DNA of 64,000 nucleotides from JASFBA01 sp034433695 (GTDB lineage Bacteria; Chloroflexota; Chloroflexia; DTKN01), in contig DAOUAK010000007.1 in the NCBI GenBank assembly GCA_034433695.1, positions 1 through 64,000 of the forward strand, read 5' to 3'. A program made the translations under genes and the position numbers. Shown one piece after another: positions 44,959 through 52,573 of the stretch; within the stretch, counting starts at the first letter, position 1, and every line of letters begins with the position of its first letter. A model generated the notes under the pieces. It made no database searches. It saw only the letters and a list, made by a program, of their open reading frames with translations, and was not told the DNA's origin.

Positions 44959-45825
44959 TTAAGGCGGCCCTTGGAATATCGAATCCACCTCTTCCACCAG
45001 CCGCACCCCGGCGCTGGCGCCCAGGCGGTCGGCCCCGGCCACCAGCATCTTCAGGGCATCTCCGGCGGTGCGGATGCCTCCGGCGGCCTTTACCCCCGCC
45101 CTTTGCCCCACTGTCCGACGCATCAGCAGCACATCATACACCGTGGCGCCGCCCGAGGCGAAGCCGGTGGAGGTCTTGACGAAATCGGCTCCGGCCGCCA
45201 TGGCCAGTTCGCAGGCCCGCACTTTTTCGACATCGTCCAGCAGGGCCGTCTCGAGGATGACCTTGAGCCGGACTCCGGCGGCATGGCAGACCTCGGCCAG
45301 GCGGGCGATCTCCTCCTGAACCACGTCCTCGTTTCCGGCCTTCAGGTCGCCGATGGAAAGCACCATGTCCACTTCCCTTGCCCCATCCTGGACGGCCTGG
45401 CGGGTCTCCTCGACCTTGGCGTAGGTTGAGGTTGCGCCCAACGGGAAGCCGGCCACCGTGCAAATGAGCACGCGGCTTCCCTGAAGGAGTTGGGCACATA
45501 GCGGCACGTAACGCGGGTTCACGCAGACGGAGAAGAAACGATGCCGGAGGGCCTCGCCGCAGAGCGTTTCGATCTGGGCCGGGGTGGCCTCGGGTTTGAG
45601 CAGGGTATGGTCGATCAGACCGGCCAACACCTCAGCCGGCCCTTCCCCCCGAAGACGGGCTGCCCAGTATCCGGCCTGGGGGGACAAAAGTTCCCGGGCC
45701 CGCTCTGCGCACCTGCCGTTACAGGATGGACACAGCGGACAACCGCCGGCCCGGGCCTTTTCCTCCAGGGTCGGCAACAGGTCGGCCAGGGTGAGGTCAA
45801 GCAGTTGCCGGGCTTCGAGGTTCAT
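44959..45825 (-). CDS. deoC: Deoxyribose-phosphate aldolase with Cys-rich N-terminus
   Basis: DeoC splits 2-deoxyribose-5-phosphate to glyceraldehyde-3-phosphate and acetaldehyde in nucleoside salvage. The barrel has LIDHTLLKPEAT, EVDMVLSIGDLKAGN, the Schiff-base Lys in GADFVKTSTGFASGGATV and the second Lys in GVKAAGGIRT. The protein is 288 residues against about 220 in many bacteria; the extra about 60 N-terminal residues include a four-cysteine cluster (C29, C32, C35, C39, CPLCPSCNGRC), possibly metal-binding. ATG 45825 follows GAGGGGGAGA; upstream codons would extend far into the intergenic region without a ribosome site. It is 158 bp behind glyQS on the same strand. Confidence 0.92.
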   Translation of the reverse strand: MNLEARQLLDLTLADLLPTLEEKARAGGCPLCPSCNGRCAERARELLSPQAGYWAARLRGEGPAEVLAGLIDHTLLKPEATPAQIETLCGEALRHRFFSVCVNPRYVPLCAQLLQGSRVLICTVAGFPLGATSTYAKVEETRQAVQDGAREVDMVLSIGDLKAGNEDVVQEEIARLAEVCHAAGVRLKVILETALLDDVEKVRACELAMAAGADFVKTSTGFASGGATVYDVLLMRRTVGQRAGVKAAGGIRTAGDALKMLVAGADRLGASAGVRLVEEVDSIFQGPP

Positions 45826-45983
45826 CGGTTTCTCCCCCTCTACCATCCAGGCCCCGAAGGCCCTGCCATTGGGTCGGGTGCTTCTCGGTTTATTCCTTCC
45901 ACGTCCGATTTCCTCCACGCCCACGATATCCGGGATACAGCCAGCGCGAGGATTCTCGTCCGTCCCCGGCCCGGTTACACCTC

Positions 45984-47303
45984 CTACCAGGGAATGCGCT
46001 CCCGTAGATAGGGGAGCAACTCCTCCACGTGCACCCGAACCTGCTCCATTGTATCCCGGTCGCGCACGGTGACGGTGCGGTCCTCCAGGCTCTGGAAGTC
46101 CACGGTGATGCAATAGGGGGTGCCGACCTCGTCCATGCGCCGATAGAGCCGGCCGATGGCCCCGGTGTCGTCGTAGATGGTGCGGATGTGCGGGCGTAGC
46201 ATCCGGGCGATCTCCTGGGCCAGGCTCACCAGGGCCGGAACGTTTCGCTTCAACGGGAAGACGGCCACCTTGATCGGGGCCAGGAGGGGATGCAGCCGCA
46301 GCACCACCCGCTTCTCCCCCCGGACGATCTCCTCATCGTAAGCGTCGAGGAGGAAGACCAGGACGGCCCGGTCCACCCCGCCGGAGGGCTCGATCACGTA
46401 GGGGATGATGTGCTGGCCGGTCTCCTCGTCAAAGTAGCGGAGCGGGTGGCCGCTGCCCTCGCCGTGCCGTCGCAGGTCGTAATCGGTGCGGTTGGCGATG
46501 CCTTCCAGTTCCTTCCAACCCAGCGGGTCGGGGAAGCGATACTCGATGTCGTAGCAGGCGGCGGCATAGTGGGCCAGTTCCTCCGGCTCGTGGGCCCGCA
46601 CCTGCAGGTGCTCGGGGTGGATGCCCAACTCGATATACCAGCGCAGCCTCTCCTGAATCCACTCCTGGTGGATGCGCTCGGCGTCCTCTGGCCGGCAGAA
46701 GTACTCCAGTTCGAATTGCTCAAATTCGCGGGTACGGAAGGTAAAGTTGCCGGTGACGATCTCGTTGCGGAAGGCCTTGCCGATCTGGGCGATGCCGAAG
46801 GGAAGTTTGGGCGTCGGTCGGGCCGTGTTGAGGACGTTTTCGAAGTTGACAAAGATCGTCTGGCAGGTCTCGGGACGCAGATAGGCCACCGAGGCTTCGT
46901 CTTCCACCGGCCCGACAAAGGTCTTGAACATCATATTGAACTGACGCGGCTCGGTAAAGTCGGTGCCGCCGCAGTTGGGACAGCGCTTCTCCTCCAGCAT
47001 GTCCGGGCGGAAACGCTGATGGCACGATTTGCACTCCACCAGGGGGTCGGTGAAACTGGCGACGTGGCCGGAGACTTCCCAGATCCGCGGGGACATCAGG
47101 ATGGCCCCATCAATGCCCTCGACGTCGGGTCGTTCCCAGACGATGCGTCGCCACCAGGCCTGTTTGACGTTGCATTTGAGTTCCGAGCCCAGGGGGCCGT
47201 AATCCCAGGTGCTGGCAAAGCCGCCATAGATCTCGCTGGAGGGAAAGATAAAGCCACGTCGTTTGCATAAACTGACGATGACGTCCATCGAAGGTGCAGC
47301 CAT
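45984..47303 (-). CDS. glyQS: Glycyl-tRNA synthetase, dimeric type
   Basis: Class II synthetase charging tRNA-Gly. The 439-residue single-chain form is the archaeal/eukaryotic-like homodimer type. Seen are the N-terminal RRGFIFPSSEIYGGFASTWDYGPLG, a zinc-like pair of CxxC motifs (CKSCHQRF, CPNCGGTD), motif 2 region IGKAFRNEIVTGNFTFRTREFEQFE and the C-terminal anticodon domain with KVAVFPLKRN. ATG 47303 is chosen because CGGAGGCGG precedes it; a later ATG at 47286 lacks a ribosome site. xerD ends 40 bp upstream on the same strand. Confidence 0.96.
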   Translation of the reverse strand: MAAPSMDVIVSLCKRRGFIFPSSEIYGGFASTWDYGPLGSELKCNVKQAWWRRIVWERPDVEGIDGAILMSPRIWEVSGHVASFTDPLVECKSCHQRFRPDMLEEKRCPNCGGTDFTEPRQFNMMFKTFVGPVEDEASVAYLRPETCQTIFVNFENVLNTARPTPKLPFGIAQIGKAFRNEIVTGNFTFRTREFEQFELEYFCRPEDAERIHQEWIQERLRWYIELGIHPEHLQVRAHEPEELAHYAAACYDIEYRFPDPLGWKELEGIANRTDYDLRRHGEGSGHPLRYFDEETGQHIIPYVIEPSGGVDRAVLVFLLDAYDEEIVRGEKRVVLRLHPLLAPIKVAVFPLKRNVPALVSLAQEIARMLRPHIRTIYDDTGAIGRLYRRMDEVGTPYCITVDFQSLEDRTVTVRDRDTMEQVRVHVEELLPYLRERIPW

Positions 47304-47343
47304 AGAGAACCCGCCTCCGAAGAGCCTCGGCCGACTCGACTTC

Positions 47344-48243
47344 CTACTTTTCTTCCTCGGCCCGTGGGTGGGCCTGTTCATAGGCCTCGTGGAGTTGCTC
47401 CGTAGCCAGTTGGGTGTAGATCTGAGTGGTGGCGATGGAGGTATGTCCCAGGAGTTCCTGGATGGAGCGCAGGTCGGCCTTCCGCTGGAGAGCATGGGTG
47501 GCGAAGGTATGGCGTAGGGTGTGGGGGGTGATGTTGAGGAGGCCGATTTCCTCGGCGTATTTTTTCAGCATCAGCCAGAAGCCCTGGCGGGTCATCGGCC
47601 GGCCACGCCGGTTGAGGAAGAGGTGCTGCTCGGCGGAAGAACGGGCCAGGTAGGGGCGGCCCGTTTCTAGGTACTCCTGCACCGCCTGCACCGCGGTGGC
47701 ACTCAGCGGAATGATGCGCTCCCGGTTCTGCTTGCCGATGCAACGGACGGAGCCGGTCGTCAGGTTGATGCTGTCCAGTTTCAGACTCACCAGTTCGCTG
47801 ACGCGCAGGCCCGTGGCATAGGCTACCTCCAGCATGGCCCGGTCGCGCAGGGCGACCGGGGTGTTGGAACGGGCCGGCAGTTCCAGGAGTTCATCTACCT
47901 CCTCCACGGAGAGGACGCGGGGCAGCCGGCGGGAGATCCGGGGCATTTCCAGCCCCTCACAGGGGTCGCGCTGGATTTTCCCTGCGCGGAGCAGGTAGAC
48001 GAAGAAGGAATGGATGGCCGAGAGGCGACGGACGACAGTCGAAGGGGTGTACTTGCGCTCCTTCAGGTAAACCATAAAGGCCAGCAGATCCTCGCGGGTC
48101 ACGTCGGCCCAGTTCCGGAAGGAGCGTTGTTCCTGCAGGAAGTTGTAGAACTGGGTCAGGTCGGTGTGGTAGGCGGCAAGGGTGTGGGGAGAGAACTGGC
48201 GTTCGACCTCCAGATAGTCCAGAAATTCCTCGATCTCTTTCAT
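47344..48243 (-). CDS. xerD: Site-specific tyrosine recombinase XerD
   Basis: XerC/D recombinases resolve chromosome dimers at dif. The 299-residue protein has the SAM-like core-binding domain (FLDYLEVERQFSPHTLAAYHTDL) and the catalytic domain with Arg in YATGLRVSELVSL, the box II HTLRHTFATH, LGHTSIATTQIYTQ holding the His and the nucleophilic Tyr, and the final HPRA typical of XerD. XerC cannot be fully excluded. ATG 48243 follows GAGGAAAA. Its promoter at 48298-48326 is a full consensus. It probably co-transcribes glyQS. Confidence 0.9.
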   Translation of the reverse strand: MKEIEEFLDYLEVERQFSPHTLAAYHTDLTQFYNFLQEQRSFRNWADVTREDLLAFMVYLKERKYTPSTVVRRLSAIHSFFVYLLRAGKIQRDPCEGLEMPRISRRLPRVLSVEEVDELLELPARSNTPVALRDRAMLEVAYATGLRVSELVSLKLDSINLTTGSVRCIGKQNRERIIPLSATAVQAVQEYLETGRPYLARSSAEQHLFLNRRGRPMTRQGFWLMLKKYAEEIGLLNITPHTLRHTFATHALQRKADLRSIQELLGHTSIATTQIYTQLATEQLHEAYEQAHPRAEEEK

Positions 48244-48297
48244 CGCTTTTCCTCACCAGTCATTTACCGAAATTGACCGGCCCATCCGGTCTAGCAT

Positions 48298-48326
48298 ATT
48301 ATACCGCAAGAGGGCCGTTATGTCAA
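48298..48326 (-). promoter_or_regulatory. Consensus promoter of xerD-glyQS
   Basis: Minus strand TTGACA (48326-48321), 17-bp spacer, TATAAT (48303-48298). An exact sigma-A consensus, divergent from the tRNA-Lys promoter. Confidence 0.88.
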
Positions 48327-48339
48327 AGCCGGTTACGAT

Positions 48340-48368
48340 TTGACAGAACGGCCGGCCGGGGGTATAAT
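48340..48368 (+). promoter_or_regulatory. Consensus promoter of tRNA-Lys
   Basis: TTGACA at 48340-48345, 17-bp spacer, TATAAT at 48363-48368, ending 8 bp before the tRNA. The two consensus -35 boxes are 13 bp apart, facing away from each other. Confidence 0.9.
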
Positions 48369-48376
48369 AAAAATGT

Positions 48377-48449
48377 GGGCCGCTAGCTCAACTGGTAGAG
48401 CAGTTGACTCTTAATCAACGGGTTCGAGGTTCGAGTCCTCGGCGGCTCA
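48377..48449 (+). tRNA. tRNA-Lys (CTT)
   Basis: A 73-nt cloverleaf: acceptor GGGCCGC/GCGGCTC with discriminator A, D-arm GCTC/GAGC, anticodon stem GTTGA/TCAAC with loop CTCTTAA (anticodon CTT, Lys codon AAG), T-arm GAGG/CCTC region with TTCGAGT. CCA is not encoded. Confidence 0.97.
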
Positions 48450-48529
48450 TGGGTTTTCTGGATGTTCCGTTGTCGAACGGTCAGTCGTTATCCGTCCACC
48501 TTCTTCGGTATCGAGTGGGGAGGTATCCT

Positions 48530-50191
48530 ATGTCTCGAAAAACCCTCTTCCTCTTCGGCGCCTCTCTCCTGGGCCTCGCGGTGATCGGCGTTTCTCTGGG
48601 CCTGATCTTGACCCGCCCTTCGGGAAGCGAGGTCTCGCCTCTGGCCCCCTACATTCCGTCCGAGGCGCCTGTGGTCCTTTTCGTCCGGATTCCCGTGGGG
48701 GAAGGGGCCAAGGCCTGGTCGCCGCTCTCCGATATTCTATCCGAGATCCCCGGCTTCCAGGTAGGAATCGCCATGCTCTGGAGTAGACCCTTGTTCTCGG
48801 GGACGGACATCCGCCTGAAGCAGGATGTGGAACCCTGGTTGGGGAATTCCCTGGCCGTCTGCTTCACCCGGATGCCGGCCGAAATATTCGGCGGCGCGGC
48901 GGAGTCGGAGGTCCCCTCTCTCCTTTTTGCCGTTGAGGTGCGGGATGAGGCAGCGTTCCGCGCCTTCCTGGAACGCCTCCGCTCGGAACTGGAAAAGGCC
49001 GGGACGCCGCTGGAGGAAAGCACCTTCGGCCGGTATACCCTCTTTGCCCTTCCCCAGCAGAACCTTTCCTTTGCCCTTCGCGATGGCCGCATCCTCCTCC
49101 TCTCCGATGCAGACACGCTGAAGGCGGCTTTGGAGCGGGAGGAGAAGGATTCTTTGGCCGGTAGCGCCGACTACCGGGCCCTTCTCGCCCACCTGTCTTC
49201 GGGCGGGGTGCTCCAGGTGTATTTCTCCTCCAAAGGTCTGGGCCTCCTTCAGCGCCAGGCGGCGACCGTCTCCGCCGGGATACCCATGAAAGCCGGTGCT
49301 TTCACCTTGCTCGTGGAATCCGAGGGTCTGCGGCTCCAGGCCGTTTCCCTGATCGACCGGGAGGCGCTGGCCGAGGTAGGTGCGGGGGATTACTGGTCTC
49401 CGAACCCGGAGCGGGCGCTTTCCTTTCTGCCCAAAGAAAGCCTCCTGGTTTTTTCCAGCCGTGTGCCCGACCTGGAAGGCCTCCGGGAAGGAATCCTATC
49501 CGCCCTCCGCCCAATCGACCCCTCTGCCTATCGGGAACTCCGGGACGCCCTGGAGGAGTTGAGCGAAAAGGGCCTGGATGTGGAAAAGGACCTCCTTCGC
49601 TGGATGGGCGGGGAAGTCGGCTTCTTTGTCGCGCTGAGCGGGGAAGGGGGGATTCCTCTGGGGGAAAATGCCCCCTCGATGCGCCTCGGCTTGCTGGTGG
49701 AGGTTCGGGACCTGGACCAGGCCCGGCAGGGCATGGAGAAAGTCGAAGCCCTGCTGGGCCAGGAGGCCGGCTTCTCCTTCTCCGACCGCGAGATCGCCGG
49801 CCTGACCTTCCGCGTCTCCCGTATCCCGGGGGAGTCGGACCTGACCCCTGGCTACGCCCTGGTGGACAATTTTCTGGTCCTGGCCCTCGACAAGGCCTCC
49901 CTCGAGTCGCTGGCCCAGGCCCGGTCCAACCCCGGAGAACGGGTATCTTCGGCAGAGGAATTTCAGGCGGTCCTGCGCTTCCTGCCGGGGTCGCGTACCG
50001 CACTTACTTTCCTGAACCTGGAAAGCCTCTGGAAGACCCTGGCCTCCGCCCTGCCGGACGAGGCGCGCCGAGGTGCCGGAGCATGGCTTTCCATAGCCGA
50101 GCACTTCCAGGGCCTGGGTATCGCTACGGCCGCCGGCCGGCCCCAGGACGAGGTCCTGACCGGAGTCGTGTTCCTGCACATCGTCCGCTAG
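48530..50191 (+). CDS. DUF3352 domain protein, membrane-anchored
   Basis: A 553-residue protein with an N-terminal TM anchor or signal (TLFLFGASLLGLAVIGVSLGLIL) and a long extracytoplasmic domain of the DUF3352 type: PSEAPVVLFVRIP, the repeated pattern of LFAVEVRDEAAFRAFLERL and LGLLVEVRDLDQARQGMEKVEALL, and YALVDNFLVLALDKASLESLAQA. The family occurs in cyanobacteria and Chloroflexota with unknown function; the fold repeats suggest a tandem alpha/beta scaffold. ATG 48530 follows GGGGAGG. It may be expressed from the tRNA-Lys promoter by read-through, as no separate promoter is evident in the 80-bp gap. Confidence 0.8.
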   Translation: MSRKTLFLFGASLLGLAVIGVSLGLILTRPSGSEVSPLAPYIPSEAPVVLFVRIPVGEGAKAWSPLSDILSEIPGFQVGIAMLWSRPLFSGTDIRLKQDVEPWLGNSLAVCFTRMPAEIFGGAAESEVPSLLFAVEVRDEAAFRAFLERLRSELEKAGTPLEESTFGRYTLFALPQQNLSFALRDGRILLLSDADTLKAALEREEKDSLAGSADYRALLAHLSSGGVLQVYFSSKGLGLLQRQAATVSAGIPMKAGAFTLLVESEGLRLQAVSLIDREALAEVGAGDYWSPNPERALSFLPKESLLVFSSRVPDLEGLREGILSALRPIDPSAYRELRDALEELSEKGLDVEKDLLRWMGGEVGFFVALSGEGGIPLGENAPSMRLGLLVEVRDLDQARQGMEKVEALLGQEAGFSFSDREIAGLTFRVSRIPGESDLTPGYALVDNFLVLALDKASLESLAQARSNPGERVSSAEEFQAVLRFLPGSRTALTFLNLESLWKTLASALPDEARRGAGAWLSIAEHFQGLGIATAAGRPQDEVLTGVVFLHIVR

Positions 50192-50456
50192 GGGCGGAAA
50201 GGGCCTTGAGCCTATCCGGAATCCCGTAGGGAAACTCTACCCGGACGACCCGGAAAGGCCGGCCTACGCCTATTTTCGGACCTAGCCCCTGGAGGCATCA
50301 CTTTGCCCGCCCTGGCCGGCTATACGGCTTCCGGCCCGTCTATGTTCTACCCCAACCGGGAGTCCCGCCGAAGCGCCGGACGCCCCCCGGCAAATCCGAT
50401 TCCCTCCTGCCCCGCAGATAAAAGTTTCCAATTTGTTGCCGCTTTTTGCCAATGAC
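50192..50456. other. Intergenic region
   Basis: About 265 bp with no supported gene and no clear terminator; it becomes A/T-rich towards the promoter at its right end. Confidence 0.5.
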
Positions 50457-50485
50457 TTGACAAAATAAGGAATCTGTGGTATAAT
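50457..50485 (+). promoter_or_regulatory. Consensus promoter of DUF2089/MFS/DUF4097 operon
   Basis: TTGACA at 50457-50462, 17-bp spacer, TATAAT at 50480-50485. It is an exact sigma-A consensus and also carries TGTGG before the -10 box (TGG-TATAAT, extended -10). The first gene starts 20 bp downstream behind AGGAGGTG. Confidence 0.92.
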
Positions 50486-50504
50486 AAAAGGCAGGAGGTG
50501 GACC

Positions 50505-50888
50505 ATGTATACCGTTGGCGGAAACTGCCCGATCTGCGGCGATCGGATGTACCTGGAGCGGCTGCACTGCCCGCAGTGCGGGACGGTGCTGGAGGGGACC
50601 TTTTCCCTGAGCCCGCTTTTTCGCCTGAGCGCCGAGCAGATTCATTTTGTGGAACTCCTGGTCAAGCATCGGGGTAACATCCAGCGGGTGGGTGAGGAAC
50701 TGGGCCTTTCCTACCGTACCGCCCGCAGCCGGATGGAGGAGATCGCCGCCGCGCTGGGCTACGAACTCCCGCCGGAGGAAGCCCGGGTACGCCCCGGCCC
50801 TGAACGCCGCCGGGAGATTCTGGAGGCCCTGCAGGCCGGCCGGCTGACCTCCGAGCAGGCCATCCGGATGTTACGAGGAGAAGAATAA
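50505..50888 (+). CDS. DUF2089 zinc-ribbon/HTH regulator
   Basis: A 127-residue protein with three small modules. Residues 8-27 hold a zinc ribbon (CPICGDRMYLERLHCPQCG). Residues about 45-85 form a helix-turn-helix (VKHRGNIQRVGEELGLSYRTARSRMEEIAAALG). The last 25 residues are a SHOCT-like helix pair (RRREILEALQAGRLTSEQAIRML) that recurs in two other products of this operon. The family (DUF2089) is taken to be transcription regulators, though without a defined target; as first gene it probably controls the operon. ATG 50505 follows AGGAGGTG. The stop overlaps the MFS start (TAATG). Confidence 0.9.
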   Translation: MYTVGGNCPICGDRMYLERLHCPQCGTVLEGTFSLSPLFRLSAEQIHFVELLVKHRGNIQRVGEELGLSYRTARSRMEEIAAALGYELPPEEARVRPGPERRREILEALQAGRLTSEQAIRMLRGEE

Positions 50889-52180
50889 TGTCGCCTGTGG
50901 GCAACGCCTCCTGGCGTGTCCTGCGTAACCCCAACTTCCTGCGCCTCTGGCTCGGCCAGATGATCTCCTTCATCGGCGACTATTTCTACTTCCTGGCCAT
51001 CCCGATCATGGTCGAACGGCTGACCGGCTCGGCCATGATGGTCGGCCTGTCGGTGATCTCCTCGGCCCTGCCGATGCTCCTCCTCGGTCCCCTGGCCGGG
51101 GTCTTTGTGGACCGCTGGAATCGCCGGCCCACCATGGTCGTCGCCGATGTGCTGCGCGGGCTTCTGGTGCTCCTGTGCCTGCTGGTGCGCACGGCCGATC
51201 AGGTATGGCTCTATTATGTTATCGGCTTCTTGATGTCATGCGTGGGGCGCTTCTTTTTCCCGGCCCAGAGCGCCCTCCTGCCCCGCATTGTCGAGAACTC
51301 CGATGACCTCCTGGCGGCCAACGGCCTGATGCAGGTCATCCAGACGATCGGGCTGGTGGCCGGGCCGGCACTGGCCGGCTTCACCATCGGCCTGTGGGGG
51401 GAACAGGTCGCTTTCTTCTTCGATTCGGCCAGTTTCCTGATCTCGGCCGTCGCCATCTGGACGATACGTCTCCCTCACCGGGAAGCCCCGTGCCGGGAGG
51501 AGCACGGCCGGGTCTCTGCCGTCTGGGCCGAGTTGCGGGAGGGACTGGCCCACCTCTTTAGCAGCCAGACCCTCGTGGGCATGTTGATCTGCATCATGGT
51601 CCTCCAACTGGGCATCGGTGCCGTCAACGTGATCTGGGTGCCCTACCTGCAACGTACCTTTGGCGTGGGCGCCGAGGGTCTGGGCACCGTGGATGCGGCG
51701 CAGGGGGCAGGCATGCTCTTGGGCAGTGCCATCCTCGGCTGGGTGGCCGCCCGGATGAGGAAGAGCGCCACCGTCGGCTGGAGTTTGGTGGGGATCGGCC
51801 TTTTTCTGGCGGGAATGGGGCTTGCCCCTTCCTTTGCCCTCATCGTCGCCTGCAGTTTCGGGCTTGGGCTGATGATCCTGCCGGCCAACTCGGCGGCGAC
51901 AACGCTGGTGCAACTGGCGACCAGCGATCGGAATCGGGGACGGGTGGTGAGCGCCATCAACGCCCTGGCCACCCTGGTCGGTCTTCTCTCGATGGCTTTG
52001 GCTTCCCTGGGGGCCGAAATCGTCAGGTTCCCGACCGTATACCTCTTCTGCGGGGCGACCTCCGTGGTGGCCGGCCTGCTGGCCCTGCGGATTCCCGAAC
52101 CGGCCCGAGCGAAGGAATGGGCGATGGGAAGCCCTCAGGATGGGCAGAAAGCCCTTCCCAATAGCGGAGGTGAATTATGA
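50888..52180 (+). CDS. MFS transporter (MFS_3-like efflux permease)
   Basis: A 430-residue permease with about twelve TM segments. It starts RNPNFLRLWLGQMISFIGDYFYFLAIPIMV, and has the motif A-like loop GVFVDRWNRRPTMVVADVLRG between TM2 and TM3, typical of MFS_3/enterobactin-exporter-like drug or siderophore exporters. Starts in the TAATG overlap and ends in an ATGA overlap with the next gene, so translation is coupled on both sides. Likely an exporter used in envelope or drug stress, inferred from the LiaX-like neighbours. Confidence 0.9.
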   Translation: MSPVGNASWRVLRNPNFLRLWLGQMISFIGDYFYFLAIPIMVERLTGSAMMVGLSVISSALPMLLLGPLAGVFVDRWNRRPTMVVADVLRGLLVLLCLLVRTADQVWLYYVIGFLMSCVGRFFFPAQSALLPRIVENSDDLLAANGLMQVIQTIGLVAGPALAGFTIGLWGEQVAFFFDSASFLISAVAIWTIRLPHREAPCREEHGRVSAVWAELREGLAHLFSSQTLVGMLICIMVLQLGIGAVNVIWVPYLQRTFGVGAEGLGTVDAAQGAGMLLGSAILGWVAARMRKSATVGWSLVGIGLFLAGMGLAPSFALIVACSFGLGLMILPANSAATTLVQLATSDRNRGRVVSAINALATLVGLLSMALASLGAEIVRFPTVYLFCGATSVVAGLLALRIPEPARAKEWAMGSPQDGQKALPNSGGEL

Positions 52181-52536
52181 GCGAGGAACGTATGCAAATT
52201 CTACGGATGCTGGAGGCCCGCCAGATCACGGCCCGAGAGGCCGCCGAACTCCTGGCCGCCCTGGAAAAGCCCAAGCCCGGGCCGGAGCCCTCCACCCGCG
52301 GCCGCTGGCTGCGCGTGCGGGTAACCGACCTCAAAAGCGGCAAACCCAAGGTCAGCGTCAATGTCCCACTGGGACTGATGGAAGTCGCCCTGCGGCTGGG
52401 GGCACGCTTCATTCCCAAGGACGTCTCCCTGAACCCGCAGGAAATCATGGAGTTTATCCGCGGCGGCCAGGTCGGAAAGATCGTGGACGTCGAGGACGAA
52501 GAGGACGGCGAACGGGTCGAAGTTTACGTGGAGTGA
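52177..52536 (+). CDS. Small SHOCT-like (YvlB/LiaX N-terminal type) protein
   Basis: A 119-residue soluble protein. The first 30 residues are the SHOCT-like helix pair (SEERMQILRMLEARQITAREAAELLAALE), as at the N-terminus of YvlB and LiaX. The remainder (about 45-119) is an alpha/beta domain with LRVRVTDLKSGKPKVSVNVPLGLMEVALRLGARFIP and an acidic C-terminal strand; this domain is common in YvlB-like proteins and of unknown function. Starts in the ATGA overlap with the permease gene. Confidence 0.88.
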   Translation: MSEERMQILRMLEARQITAREAAELLAALEKPKPGPEPSTRGRWLRVRVTDLKSGKPKVSVNVPLGLMEVALRLGARFIPKDVSLNPQEIMEFIRGGQVGKIVDVEDEEDGERVEVYVE

Positions 52537-52573
52537 ACCTCCGCAACCCGTCGCCGTAACAAGGAGGAAAAAG

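Noticed and set aside
50282..50669. Minus-strand open frames upstream of the DUF2089 gene
   Set aside because: They run through the consensus promoter and the start of a well-supported gene on the other strand, with no ribosome site or domain.
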